Source: a bacterium
Lineage (GTDB): Bacteria > JAJVIF01
Direction: 5' to 3'
Assembly (NCBI GenBank): GCA_022072165.1
Contig: JAJVIF010000001.1
Coordinates: forward strand, 1,240,001 to 1,304,000
Length of the DNA stretch: 64,000 nucleotides
Under the pieces are notes generated by a model, which saw nothing but the letters and a program-made list of their open reading frames with translations, had not been told where the DNA came from and did not search any database. The first letter of the stretch is position 1; each line of letters opens with the position of its first letter. Shown piece after piece: positions 35,206-43,988 of the stretch. The translations under genes were made by a program, and so were the position numbers.

Positions 35206-35918
35206 ACCGGGCTGCTGCGACCCGACTCGACCAGGTGCTCGGTGATCCGGCGCTGAGCCTGCTGCTGGTGCTCTTTGTGCTGGTGGGCTACCTGATCGTC
35301 CGGGTCCCCTGGGTGGACATGCAGGACGCGACGCAGACCACTGGGCTGGACTGGATCATGCGCCCCGTGCTCATGCCTGATCAGCGATCAGGCGATGGCT
35401 CACTGACTGGCGCAGTTCTGCTCTTGCAGGGACTTATCTGCGGGATGCTCCTGCTGCTGCGGGGCGCCGCCTTGCAGCTGCCAGGGGACATCCCGACTCG
35501 CGCGGGAACTCTTCAGCAGCGCGCCATGTCCGACCTGTGGCTCCTGATCGCGATCAGCCTCGGTCTGGGCTTGCTGCTCTTTCCGGTGGTCTGGGTCGGG
35601 CAGCCGGGCGACGCGGAGGCAGCCTGGCAACATTGGTGGCCTCTGCAAACGGCCCTGCTGGGTCAGGCCGCGACGCTGTCCTGCTGGGTCATTCTCTGGT
35701 ACGCCCCTCGTCCCGCCCGATTGTTCCAGTACCTCGGTGCCTGGCTGGGGATGGTGGCCCTGACTGTTCTCTGGCTCCAGCAGGCCCTCCCTGAGAGCGG
35801 GGCCGGCGCGGACTGGCTGGTGCCGACTGTCGGATTGCCCCTCGCCCTGGGACTCGCCTGCTACCTGAAGTGGTCGCACTGGCAACTCTCGACTCCTTCG
35901 GAGTCCCGCCTGCCGTGA
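35202..35918 (+). CDS. Polytopic membrane protein
   Basis: 238 residues, about six membrane helices (LSLLLVLFVLVGYLIVRVP, LLLQGLICGMLLLLRGAAL, LWLLIAISLGLGLLLFPVVW, and so on). The start overlaps the previous stop in an ATGA, indicating translational coupling. It probably forms a complex with the two large neighbours. Family not recognised. Confidence 0.75.
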   Translation: MNRAAATRLDQVLGDPALSLLLVLFVLVGYLIVRVPWVDMQDATQTTGLDWIMRPVLMPDQRSGDGSLTGAVLLLQGLICGMLLLLRGAALQLPGDIPTRAGTLQQRAMSDLWLLIAISLGLGLLLFPVVWVGQPGDAEAAWQHWWPLQTALLGQAATLSCWVILWYAPRPARLFQYLGAWLGMVALTVLWLQQALPESGAGADWLVPTVGLPLALGLACYLKWSHWQLSTPSESRLP

Positions 35919-35962
35919 CCGATCACCCCTCCCCTGCCACGCCAGAGCGGAGCAGACCTTGG

Positions 35963-35968
35963 CATACT
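35963..35968 (+). promoter_or_regulatory. -10-like CATACT before the gene at 35975
   Basis: CATACT-N6-ATG. It could add an internal leaderless start for the last gene of the operon. Confidence 0.3.
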
Positions 35969-35974
35969 CTCAGG

Positions 35975-38401
35975 ATGCCGCGTTGTCTGACCGCACGACT
36001 GCTGACGCTCTGCTTCCTCCTGTGCAGCAGCCTGTTGTTTGCGCCAGCCGTGCTGGCGCAGGGCGATGGCGCATCCGGGGTGGAAGAGACCGAAGCCACC
36101 GCGGCGACCGATGCCAGTGGCGCGTTCCGGATGCAGGTGGAGGTCCCCTTCGGGACCGCCCGGCAGGAGAGCGTGAATCATCTGGTGGTCCTGCTGGAGA
36201 ATGCCGGGCCCGATTTCTCCGGGACACTGATCCTGAGTACGGTGAGCTGGATTCCGCACACCCAGTATTTCCAGCAGGTCGAACTGGCTTCCGGCACCAC
36301 CAAGCGGTTCACTTTTAATGCCTTCGAAGGGACCCAGCCATCGTTCCAGGCGATCCTGCTCGACAGCCAGGGCAACGAAGTCTTGCGGCAACCGGTGACG
36401 CCCTTCGCCAGCGCTTCCAGCGATGTGCAGATGGTGCAGTTGGGAGGGCATCGGTCGGACTTCGCCGCGCTTCAGGGCGACAGCCTGGCCCTGCGGATGA
36501 GCATCGCGGATCTCATCGATGATGCGGGCGCGATCAAGAACAGCTTCGCCCTCTCCGCGATGCAGATGCAGGAGCCGGACATTCCGCTCCTCGCGTACCG
36601 ATACCTCCCGCCAGAAGCCCTCCCCTCGCAGTTGCTGGACCTGCTGGGGCTCAATCTCATCGCCATCGACCTGGGACAGTGGCAACGCCTGGCTCCCGCC
36701 CAGCAGGAGCTGCTCACCAGCTATGTCCGGTTCGGCGGACGCCTCCTCCTGTATCCAGCGCTGGATTATGGGTACCCCAATCAGACTCTGGAGCATACTT
36801 TGCTGCCGGTGCCTCTGGAAGTCGGTTTCGACCCGGCAGCGCCGGCTGACTTAAGCGGGATGCTGGCACTCTTTCCGCAATGGCGCGGATCGCCTGATCG
36901 TCCACTCCGCTTCCTGCGACCGAAATCCCCACCAGCGGAAGCTGAGCTACTCCTTTCCAGACTTTCCTTTCCTGGTGGTCGCACCCTCCTGCTGAGCCGC
37001 CCGGAGGGCTTCGGACGTGTCGCGCTGCTCACTATGCAACCAGCCCTCCTGAGTGATGGGGCGGGGGGCGACAAGTATCTGATGCAATTGCTGGACCGGA
37101 CCGGGCTCCTGGAATCGAGCGGGGTCCAGTTCTATCGCTCCGGGACCGGAGGGTTCAGTATGGGGAGTGGCGCGGTACGTCCACGGGGACGTTTCTGGCG
37201 CGCCGCAACTCCCCGCTTCAATTTCTGGCTGGCGAACTACGCCCAGGCCATGAATCCCGGCAGCTTTCGCCCGTTTAGGGGAACGCAATCGACCTTCAGA
37301 CTCACCGCAGTCCCCCTCGCTTTTCTGCAACAGGAAGGCTGGAAATTGCTGATCTGGGGGGTGCTGGTCGCGGGAGTAATGCAGCTGATCGTGACCGTGC
37401 GACGTCGCATACCCCTGGTCTGGCTCGCCCTGCCGCTGGCCGCTGCCCTCTTCGTGCTGACCTTCACCCCGGTCGCCGTACAGATCGAGACCCCGTACCG
37501 CTACGAGGCCTGGAACATTCTCCGCTTCCCCGGGACCGGAAGTCAGGCGTTCCTCGCCTCAGCGTCCTGGGTAGCGAATCTCTCGCGCCACGGGACGCCG
37601 CAGGTCCTGAGCAGCACCCAGAGTGACTTCTTCTTCGATGAGTTTGTCTATCGCGATGACCCGCTGTTCCGGTCGGCGGTGCCGCAGGATTACCCGACTG
37701 TCCAGCATCGCCAGGGCGCGACTCCGGCCATCGTGCAGCTGCAGCCGCATCTGCTCGGCGATCCCCGGCTCCTGCTGGGATGGGGTCCGGTCACCACGGA
37801 TGGCCAGCTCTCAGGCGTGATGCGAGTGAACGGTCCCGATCAGGGAGTCCAGCTGGTGCTGACCAATGACACCCCCTGGCCAGTCCGCGGAGGGCTCCTT
37901 CTGCTGGAGAGCGAGTATCTCTACATCGAAGGGGCGGCAGTTCCGGCGGTCCCGGCCGGTGACAGCATCACGATCACGCTTGATCCCAAAGCAGTGACCT
38001 ACCGGCTGGATCAGACCACCAAGCGGCACATGCCGACGCCCATCTTCGATTTGCCCATTCGTGATCTGCCGCAGATCCTGCGGGGCTGGGCGTATGAGCA
38101 GTCGCAGGTGCTGTATGAGGAGGTGCGGCTGCAACAGGACCTGGAGTTCACCAAACCCACTCCCGAGCACACCTTCCTGCCGACTGAAGCCCTGTTTGTC
38201 GGTGAGCTCGAGGGGGGCGTGTTGCCCCTGGAACTGGATGGCCGGACGCCCGAGGGGCGACGCTTCACGCTGGCGACCTGTCCGGTCCGGATCGAATGGC
38301 ATCCCGCGCTCGGATTACGTCAGCCTCCCTTCACCTGGGAGTACTACCCCGGAGGGGCAGCGACTGTCCTGGAGCGCTTTCCTGCAGAGCGTCGGGAGTA
38401 A
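35975..38401 (+). CDS. Large exported/membrane protein, paralogue of 32536-35205
   Basis: 808 residues from the ATG at 35975, chosen because it opens directly into a signal peptide (LLTLCFLLCSSLLFAPAVLA|Q); an upstream GTG at 35870 would precede it by 35 residues. Residues ~35-160 are beta-rich. About 215-375 hold a GATase1-like region (LIAIDLGQWQRLAPAQQELL, SYVRFGGRLLLYPALDYG, GFGRVALLTMQPALLS). Two membrane helices follow near 455-505 and then a periplasmic beta domain. No active-site Cys/His is evident. Confidence 0.75.
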   Translation: MPRCLTARLLTLCFLLCSSLLFAPAVLAQGDGASGVEETEATAATDASGAFRMQVEVPFGTARQESVNHLVVLLENAGPDFSGTLILSTVSWIPHTQYFQQVELASGTTKRFTFNAFEGTQPSFQAILLDSQGNEVLRQPVTPFASASSDVQMVQLGGHRSDFAALQGDSLALRMSIADLIDDAGAIKNSFALSAMQMQEPDIPLLAYRYLPPEALPSQLLDLLGLNLIAIDLGQWQRLAPAQQELLTSYVRFGGRLLLYPALDYGYPNQTLEHTLLPVPLEVGFDPAAPADLSGMLALFPQWRGSPDRPLRFLRPKSPPAEAELLLSRLSFPGGRTLLLSRPEGFGRVALLTMQPALLSDGAGGDKYLMQLLDRTGLLESSGVQFYRSGTGGFSMGSGAVRPRGRFWRAATPRFNFWLANYAQAMNPGSFRPFRGTQSTFRLTAVPLAFLQQEGWKLLIWGVLVAGVMQLIVTVRRRIPLVWLALPLAAALFVLTFTPVAVQIETPYRYEAWNILRFPGTGSQAFLASASWVANLSRHGTPQVLSSTQSDFFFDEFVYRDDPLFRSAVPQDYPTVQHRQGATPAIVQLQPHLLGDPRLLLGWGPVTTDGQLSGVMRVNGPDQGVQLVLTNDTPWPVRGGLLLLESEYLYIEGAAVPAVPAGDSITITLDPKAVTYRLDQTTKRHMPTPIFDLPIRDLPQILRGWAYEQSQVLYEEVRLQQDLEFTKPTPEHTFLPTEALFVGELEGGVLPLELDGRTPEGRRFTLATCPVRIEWHPALGLRQPPFTWEYYPGGAATVLERFPAERRE

Positions 38402-38422
38402 ATGCGTAGTTGGTGGGAAAAC

Positions 38423-38499
38423 TGGCGCGCCAGGCAGGACTCGAACCTGCGACCATCGGCTTAGAAGGCCGGTGCTCTATCCAACTGAGCTACTGGCGC
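38423..38499 (-). tRNA. tRNA-Arg (anticodon TCT)
   Basis: Acceptor GCGCCAG/CTGGCGC, D-arm GCTCAGTTGGATAGAGC, anticodon stem CCGGC/GCCGA (last pair mismatched) with loop CTTCTAA, T-arm GCAGGTTCGAGTCCTGC, encoded CCA. Confidence 0.96.
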
Positions 38500-38518
38500 G
38501 AATCAGAATTGGCACTGT

Positions 38519-38812
38519 TTAATGCGCCGGGGGTCTGGGCGCGCCACCGTGGGATTCCAGTGAGGGCTTGTACCGCTTAATATCGGTGGACTGGCAGTGC
38601 GGACAGGCCATAGAGGCGGCGGCACCGACACCCATCAGCAGGGTGATGACCCCAATGATGAGGAGCACAATCCCAATCCAGGCCGGCAGGCTCTTGAGCG
38701 CCAGGAGCAGCACCAGCCCCCCAACCAGCAGCAGTCCACCAGTGACCTTTTCGCTTTTCCCCGCGTTGTTTTCTCCCTGCCAGCCGCAGTTCAGGCAGTG
38801 CATCCAGGACAT
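38519..38812 (-). CDS. Small membrane protein with split zinc ribbon
   Basis: 97 residues with TAAGGAG seven bases before the ATG. HCLNCGWQG at the N-terminus and CPHCQSTDIKRYK near the C-terminus together make four Cys in CxxC pairs, as in zinc ribbons. Here they are separated by a hydrophobic hairpin of two membrane helices (GLLLVGGLVLLLALKSL, IGIVLLIIGVITLLMGVGAA). Both CxxC pairs should be on the cytoplasmic side. Function unknown. Confidence 0.78.
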   Translation of the reverse strand: MSWMHCLNCGWQGENNAGKSEKVTGGLLLVGGLVLLLALKSLPAWIGIVLLIIGVITLLMGVGAAASMACPHCQSTDIKRYKPSLESHGGAPRPPAH

Positions 38813-38880
38813 GCTCAGACACTCCTTACGGGGTCGCTGCTCACTGAGGTCGATTATAGAAGCCCAGTTGCGGGCAGGGC

Positions 38881-40098
38881 TCAGGGCGCGACTTCGATAA
38901 AGGCAATACGGAACGCCCGGAGGTCATCGAGGCTGGTGCGGCTGTCGAGATCCGCAGGCTGTCGCTGATCCGAGACCGTCACCAGCAACGGGTAACGCCC
39001 GGCAAGCGGGACCTCGAAGGGGACCGCGAAGGTCCAGACGCGGGGACTGGCGAGGGTTCCCAGGCCCGTCGTGGTGCTCGGCGCGTCGTCATAGAGGAAG
39101 ATCACCGGGACTTCCAGCGTGACCCCGCCCAGCCCACCTAAACCCTTGGCAGGATTCAGCCCGGCAGGATTGCTGAGATTGGGGAAGTTGGCATCGGTGA
39201 AGAAGCCCGCCTGCCAGTCCATGGCGGTAACCCGGATCGTGAGGTTGCTCGGTGCGCCAACCTGGACCGGCCCCCCTTCGATGGCGACAGTCACGCTGAA
39301 GGGCTCGTCCTGATGCCCCTCGGGCAGGAAGTAGACCGGGTTGGCTGTCCCTCCAGGGAGTTCCGGGTCCCGGTCATCGGCAGCGACCACATAGCTCGCT
39401 TCCAGCACCATCCGGAGCGTGAAGGGGCTGGATGACGGAGGCACGATGAGCATCCGCTGTTCATCCCATTGCCCGTAGGCCATCCGGTGATCCGGAATCA
39501 TCGCGCCGATCGCGACCGGGTCCGGGTTGTCTTCGGTAAAGAACGGAATGAACGGGTGGACGGTCGCCCGGAAGAGGCCGGGAATGCGTTCGGTGTAGTG
39601 GGTGGTGTACCCCACCGCGTTCGTGATGATCTGGGCATTCGTGGCAATGATGCCGTTTGCACCAGGGGGTGTTTCGTTGAACGCCTCCGCTCCCAGAGAG
39701 ACCAGGACAATCGCCCGGACATCAAAGACGTCGTATTGCTTCCGTGGAAAGGTGTCCGGGAAGGGATGCCGTAACCTGAAGTCCACGGCGATCTCCTGCT
39801 GCGGGGTCAATGCGATTCGTCGGGCCTGGAAGCAGTCGAAGCAGATCGGATGCAAGGTCGCGCCGAGATCCAGCAGCAGCTCATCGCCGATCCCCTGCAC
39901 CTGCTGGACCCGGGTGAGATCCACCGTCAGTGACTCCGGGTCGATGGTCAGGTCGTACTCCCCCAGCACCGCAGGACGATTGGCGACCTCGGCATCGAAC
40001 ACTCGGGCAGCAGGAACGCTGGGGAGGCCGGATTGGGCGCAGCCAGCCAGCAGGGCTCCGAGCATCAGTCCAGCCAGGGGAAGCAGGGAAGAACGCAT
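38881..40098 (-). CDS. Lipoprotein of the YDLD/FDVR family, without PKD or protease
   Basis: 405 residues. Lipobox ALLAGC. Shares with the two giant lipoproteins LRHPFPDTFPRKQYDVFDVR (RHPFPDTLPRRDLHVFDVR at 15630), a CFDC pair where the others have CRDC, ITNAVGYTTHYT (TNADGFTTHF), VYFLPEGHQDEPFSVTV (YYLPAFNRQEAWRVD) and a C-terminal beta domain. It is thus the stand-alone form of their N-terminal ~440 residues. Start ATG 40098, no SD; TAGAAT six bases upstream. Confidence 0.8.
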   Translation of the reverse strand: MRSSLLPLAGLMLGALLAGCAQSGLPSVPAARVFDAEVANRPAVLGEYDLTIDPESLTVDLTRVQQVQGIGDELLLDLGATLHPICFDCFQARRIALTPQQEIAVDFRLRHPFPDTFPRKQYDVFDVRAIVLVSLGAEAFNETPPGANGIIATNAQIITNAVGYTTHYTERIPGLFRATVHPFIPFFTEDNPDPVAIGAMIPDHRMAYGQWDEQRMLIVPPSSSPFTLRMVLEASYVVAADDRDPELPGGTANPVYFLPEGHQDEPFSVTVAIEGGPVQVGAPSNLTIRVTAMDWQAGFFTDANFPNLSNPAGLNPAKGLGGLGGVTLEVPVIFLYDDAPSTTTGLGTLASPRVWTFAVPFEVPLAGRYPLLVTVSDQRQPADLDSRTSLDDLRAFRIAFIEVAP

Positions 40099-40104
40099 AG
40101 GTCG

Positions 40105-40110
40105 ATTCTA
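40105..40110 (-). promoter_or_regulatory. -10 box TAGAAT of the lipoprotein gene
   Basis: Minus strand TAGAAT-N6-ATG(40098), no SD; leaderless-type arrangement. Confidence 0.45.
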
Positions 40111-40152
40111 CTCCCCTGCGTTGCTGGAGACTCGCCAGCAACAGCCCCCTAC

Positions 40153-40185
40153 AAAACAAGAACCCATCTGCCTGAGCAGATGGGT
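40153..40185 (-). terminator. Terminator of the LysM-NlpC/P60 gene
   Basis: Ten-bp stem ACCCATCTGC/GCAGATGGGT with a four-base loop; on the minus strand it is followed by TCTTGTTTTG. Confidence 0.8.
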
Positions 40186-40213
40186 CGCTGGAAGTGGGTG
40201 CCAGGCTGCTGGA

Positions 40214-41557
40214 CTAAAGAATCCGACGCGCCGTCACATAACCCTTGTCGTAATAGGGATCGCTCAGGGAGTCGATCTGGACTTTGCGGCCCCGGGTGCT
40301 GGCATGGACAAACTGGTTGTTGCCGATGTAGATCCCCACATGGCTGATCCCTGGACGGGTCGTGTGGAAGGCTATGACATCGCCTGGCTGGAGTTCACTC
40401 CGTTTCACGGCCTGCCCGACCTTGGCCTGCGCCTTGGAGTTATGCGGCAGGTTGTGGCCGAAGTTTTTGTAGACTGCCAGCACGAAGCCGGAGCAGTCCA
40501 CGCCTTTGGTGAGGCTCTCCCCCGCCCAGACATATCGGGTGCCGAGGTGGGAGACGGCGAACTTGGCGACCCGCTGTCCCAGGGTGCTGTTGCGGCTGGG
40601 GAGGTCGTTTTTGCTGCGGGTGTTGTCCTGCGCCGCCGCGATCCGGTCGCGCTGGGCATCGAGAGTGTTGCTGGGGATGACGATCTTCTGCCCGGCAGCG
40701 AGGACATCACGGGTCCCGATGCGGTTGGCCGAGAAGATCGCCTGACGGGTCGTGCGGTACTTCACCGCGAGGTGAGAGACGGTGTCGCCGCTCTCCACCA
40801 CATGCACCACATCGCCCTCGGGCAGGAATCCTTCATCGACGGCCGTGGAGCTCTCCAGGGAGAGGATCCCGCCGATCGGTGCCTGGGCATCGATGTCGGC
40901 TGCCGCGAAGCGGACCTTGCCTTCTCCTTCGCCGGGGATCAGCAGTGCCTGTCCTGGCATCAGCACCTGGCTAAGACTGATCCGGTTGTGCCGGGCCAGA
41001 TCCTCCACCTGGATGCCGTACTTCTTGGCGACGGTCCAGAGGGACTCGCCCTTCACCAGGGTATGGCTCACCGGGTCGGGATTCGGGTCCAGCTGCTCGA
41101 TGGCAGCGGCCGTCTCCACCGGAATCCGAAGCACCAGTCCCACCTTGATCATGCTGCGCTCGGTCAGGCCGTTGGCCTCCAGCAACTCCAGGAGGGAAAT
41201 CTCGTGGGCTTCAGCGATCTGGGAGAGGGTGTCGCCCTTGCGGACCTGGTACTCGACTGTCTCTTGCGTGGGAGTGGTGGTGGCGGGGGACTCGCTTCCC
41301 GCTACCGGGATGGTGAGTTGCTGCCCAATGTGCAGCACCGAGTCCGCCTTCAGATTGTTGGCGGCCAGCAGTGACTCCACCGGGACACCAAACTTGCGGG
41401 AAATGGTCCAGGGGTTATCACCGGACTTGACCGTGTAGGTCACGGATGCGGCGAGGGCAGCGCCCGTCAGCAGCATCGTGCAGAGGCCCCAACTGCAGAG
41501 GGCTCGCCCCAGGTGGGCTGGCCGCAGTGCGCGGAGGTAGCGTGCGAAGCGGATCAT
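40214..41557 (-). CDS. Secreted peptidoglycan hydrolase, four LysM repeats + NlpC/P60
   Basis: 447 residues from the ATG at 41557 (AAGGAG 13 bases upstream). Signal peptide ending AALAA. Four LysM repeats start at TYTVKSGDNPWTISRKFG, EYQVRKGDTLSQIAEAHE, SHTLVKGESLWTVAKKYG and VHVVESGDTVSHLAVKYR; they bind peptidoglycan glycan chains. The NlpC/P60 domain has Cys355 in VDCSGFVLAVYK, His406 in GISHVGIYIG and His418 in FVHAST, the complete Cys-His-His triad of gamma-D-glutamyl-diaminopimelate endopeptidases. It probably cleaves stem peptides during growth. The upstream region is unusually structured, which suggests regulated expression. Confidence 0.93.
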   Translation of the reverse strand: MIRFARYLRALRPAHLGRALCSWGLCTMLLTGAALAASVTYTVKSGDNPWTISRKFGVPVESLLAANNLKADSVLHIGQQLTIPVAGSESPATTTPTQETVEYQVRKGDTLSQIAEAHEISLLELLEANGLTERSMIKVGLVLRIPVETAAAIEQLDPNPDPVSHTLVKGESLWTVAKKYGIQVEDLARHNRISLSQVLMPGQALLIPGEGEGKVRFAAADIDAQAPIGGILSLESSTAVDEGFLPEGDVVHVVESGDTVSHLAVKYRTTRQAIFSANRIGTRDVLAAGQKIVIPSNTLDAQRDRIAAAQDNTRSKNDLPSRNSTLGQRVAKFAVSHLGTRYVWAGESLTKGVDCSGFVLAVYKNFGHNLPHNSKAQAKVGQAVKRSELQPGDVIAFHTTRPGISHVGIYIGNNQFVHASTRGRKVQIDSLSDPYYDKGYVTARRIL

Positions 41558-41972
41558 AGACAGCGTGTGACTCCTTCTCGTAGTCCCCCGGTCAGGGGAG
41601 GTCCCATGCCGGTCACATGGCGGGACCCCGATGACAGCCTGCCCCGAATGCGGGGCTGCGGCGGAAAACCGTAACACCCACCCCCCGGAGTCGCAACCAG
41701 TCAATGTGAGTTTCGTTACATTGACGTGATCCCGAAGAAACGTACAGCAGCAGGCTCACGGCATGATCCGTGCTTTGTCTGCCGGGGCCGATGTCTGAGT
41801 CTCCCCTCCGGAATCCGCTATTGATGCGGCTGAGCGGGCCATTTGTCACTTGTGAGAGTGACACCGCTCGCTACGGCTGCGCCCTCAGCCCGCCTGCTTC
41901 CGCAGAAAACGCCCAAACCGACTTTTCGTGAAAGAAGGCGCAAGGATCACGGAATCCCCCTCACCGCCGGTC
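41558..41972. promoter_or_regulatory. Structured intergenic region upstream of the peptidoglycan hydrolase
   Basis: About 415 bases between divergent genes with no coding sequence I can support. It holds several hairpins in the minus-strand leader: a near-perfect pairing around 41609-41636, GCCCC/GGGGC at 41641-41656, and the dyad at 41700-41725. I compared it with the c-di-AMP (ydaO) riboswitch often found before such genes and could not match its conserved motifs. Confidence 0.4.
41700..41725. repeat. Perfect dyad GTCAATGT-N10-ACATTGAC
   Basis: Eight-base perfect inverted repeat with a ten-base spacer, about 145 bases upstream of the hydrolase start; either an operator or an RNA stem. Confidence 0.6.
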
Positions 41973-43940
41973 ATGTCGCGTGCTCTGATCCGCTGGGGAC
42001 TCCCCGGCGGCCTCCTGGCGCTCGCCTGCTGGATCATCGCGCTGCTGCCTCCGAGGGGCAGCGGCATCCTCGCGAGCCCGCCCTTCGCCCTGCCCCTCGA
42101 CTCCGGGGGAGTCCTCCTCCAGCTACGGACCACAGTCCCGGAATTGCTCCTCGCGCTGGCGATCATCTCCCTCCTTGGCACTCTCATCGGACTGAGCGTC
42201 AGGATTCCTGACACTCCCTGGGAGCGTCACTCCTTCGCTGGCGGCGTCCTGACCCTGGCGGCGAGCAGTTTCGGGGTGCTGATCCTTATAGGTATGCAGC
42301 GGCATCTCACCCTGCATTCCAATGCGTACGACCTCGGCATCTTTACGCAGACCTTCGCGAATCTTGCGGCCGGACGCGGGCTGCAGTCGTCGATCCGCGG
42401 GCTGGATCACATGCTGGCGGATCATGCCCTCTTCACCTGGTGGGCCTTCGCACCCCTTTTTCGCCTGTGGCCCGATGCCCGGCTGCTCATCCTTCTGCAG
42501 GGACTGCTGCTAATGCTGGCCTGCTGGCCCCTCTGGTTACTGGCGCGTTCCCGGCTCTCGAGTGCCGGTGCTTCACTGGTGGTGCTGACCTATGCTGCCT
42601 CACCTATCCTGCACTGGTTCGGGCTCTTCGATGTTCACGAACATGCGCTGACCCCGGTCCTGGCGTTCGCCCTGGTCTGGTGCTGGGAGCAGCGCCACTG
42701 GGGATGGGTCTGGGTTTGGGGACTGCTCTGGCTGGGGGTCAAAGAAGAAGTCGGCATCGTGTTATGCGCACTGGGACTGCTGCTGGCGTGGCGGGACCCC
42801 GAGGGACGCGGGCACGGACTCGGTCTGGCGGTCGTGGCTTTCAGCTGGCTGCTGCTTTACACGCTGGTGATCCAGCCCGCGTTCCGGGCTGACCAGACGT
42901 ATTACTACGTCCATCGCTACGCCTGGCTGGGGGATTCGATGGGCGAGATCCTCCGGACCCTGCTGACTCGTCCGGATCGCTGGCTCCCCCGCTTCTTTGA
43001 TCTGCGTCCCTGGTTCTTTGTGGGGCTCCTGCTCCTTCCACTGGCGTTGCTGCCACTGCGAGGCTGGCGCTGGTTGCTGGTGATGGTCCCGACGTTCTTC
43101 TACTCGGTTCTCTCCAACGAGCCGCTGCAAACCTCCATCTATGCCCAGTACACCGCGCCGTATGTGCCATTCCTGTTCATGGCGCTGCTCGAAGGACTCG
43201 CGACTCCGGGTCCTGGCACCCTCACGGCCGACCGGGGAGCCGCACTGGCAGCGAGCCTGACGCTCGCGACCTCGCTGGTGTTCAGCCCCCTCCCGTGGGG
43301 ACGCCCGGACATGCGGGTCGCCTGGCTCCGGGATCCCGTTGTTACCCCCGATCGACTGACGGAACTCCTGCGCTTAGCCCAGTCGGATTCCGCTATGCCT
43401 GCGCTGCTTTCCAGTCATCTGGTGCCTCATGTGGCGACCTTGCCCAACGTGCAGGTCGCGACCATGACCGCTCTGCAGAAGATGGCGCCATCACCCGGCA
43501 GCACCCCGTGGATCCTGTTCGACCCGGTCCGGATGAAGTCCGCCGAGGAGCGGGAAGCGATGGTCTGGCTCCACACGGACACCCTGCCAGATACGGCAGA
43601 CGCGACTCCTGCCCCACGGCACCTGGAGCCTGGGGAAGTACAGATACACCTGACACCCCAGGGATGGGCGCTGACAGAGCCCCGGATCTCCGATGCGGCA
43701 GGGCCGCATCGGATGCTGGTGGGATGGCGAGGTCCCCTCACACGCCGGAATCTGTCGCATGTCATTCCGCTGGTGGAGATCGCGGGGATGCCGAGCTGGG
43801 TGGAAGCAGAGTTCCCCGGGGTCCCGCCCGACACGCTGGCGGTCGTCACGGTTCCCGGATCCTGGCGCCTCTCGCCTGAAGAATGGCTCCTGGATCATTG
43901 GGATCTGTGGGCTCCCCCGCTGATCGCAGCGCCGCAGTAG
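41973..43940 (+). CDS. DUF2079 polytopic membrane protein
   Basis: 655 residues from the ATG at 41973 (a GTG at 41928 is the alternative; neither has an SD). Ten or more membrane helices in the N-terminal 450 residues. DUF2079 signatures: SNAYDLGIFTQTFANLAAG, GLDHMLADHALFTWW, FDVHEHALTPVLAFALVWCW and GVKEEVGIVL. The acidic/His loop residues (YDLGIF, DVHEH, KEE) recall GT-C glycosyltransferases, so a lipid-linked sugar transfer role is possible but unproven. The C-terminal ~200 residues are soluble. Confidence 0.85.
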   Translation: MSRALIRWGLPGGLLALACWIIALLPPRGSGILASPPFALPLDSGGVLLQLRTTVPELLLALAIISLLGTLIGLSVRIPDTPWERHSFAGGVLTLAASSFGVLILIGMQRHLTLHSNAYDLGIFTQTFANLAAGRGLQSSIRGLDHMLADHALFTWWAFAPLFRLWPDARLLILLQGLLLMLACWPLWLLARSRLSSAGASLVVLTYAASPILHWFGLFDVHEHALTPVLAFALVWCWEQRHWGWVWVWGLLWLGVKEEVGIVLCALGLLLAWRDPEGRGHGLGLAVVAFSWLLLYTLVIQPAFRADQTYYYVHRYAWLGDSMGEILRTLLTRPDRWLPRFFDLRPWFFVGLLLLPLALLPLRGWRWLLVMVPTFFYSVLSNEPLQTSIYAQYTAPYVPFLFMALLEGLATPGPGTLTADRGAALAASLTLATSLVFSPLPWGRPDMRVAWLRDPVVTPDRLTELLRLAQSDSAMPALLSSHLVPHVATLPNVQVATMTALQKMAPSPGSTPWILFDPVRMKSAEEREAMVWLHTDTLPDTADATPAPRHLEPGEVQIHLTPQGWALTEPRISDAAGPHRMLVGWRGPLTRRNLSHVIPLVEIAGMPSWVEAEFPGVPPDTLAVVTVPGSWRLSPEEWLLDHWDLWAPPLIAAPQ

Positions 43941-43975
43941 CCCGACTGCCCGACGGGCCAGCGCCGGTTGGCGGG

Positions 43976-43981
43976 TACACT
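43976..43981 (+). promoter_or_regulatory. -10 box TACACT for a leaderless gene
   Basis: TACACT-N7-ATG(43989), no SD. Confidence 0.45.
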
Positions 43982-43988
43982 CCACGAC

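Noticed and set aside
41558-41840. Possible c-di-AMP (ydaO) riboswitch before the peptidoglycan hydrolase
   Set aside because: The context fits, but the conserved core segments of that riboswitch could not be found on the minus strand.
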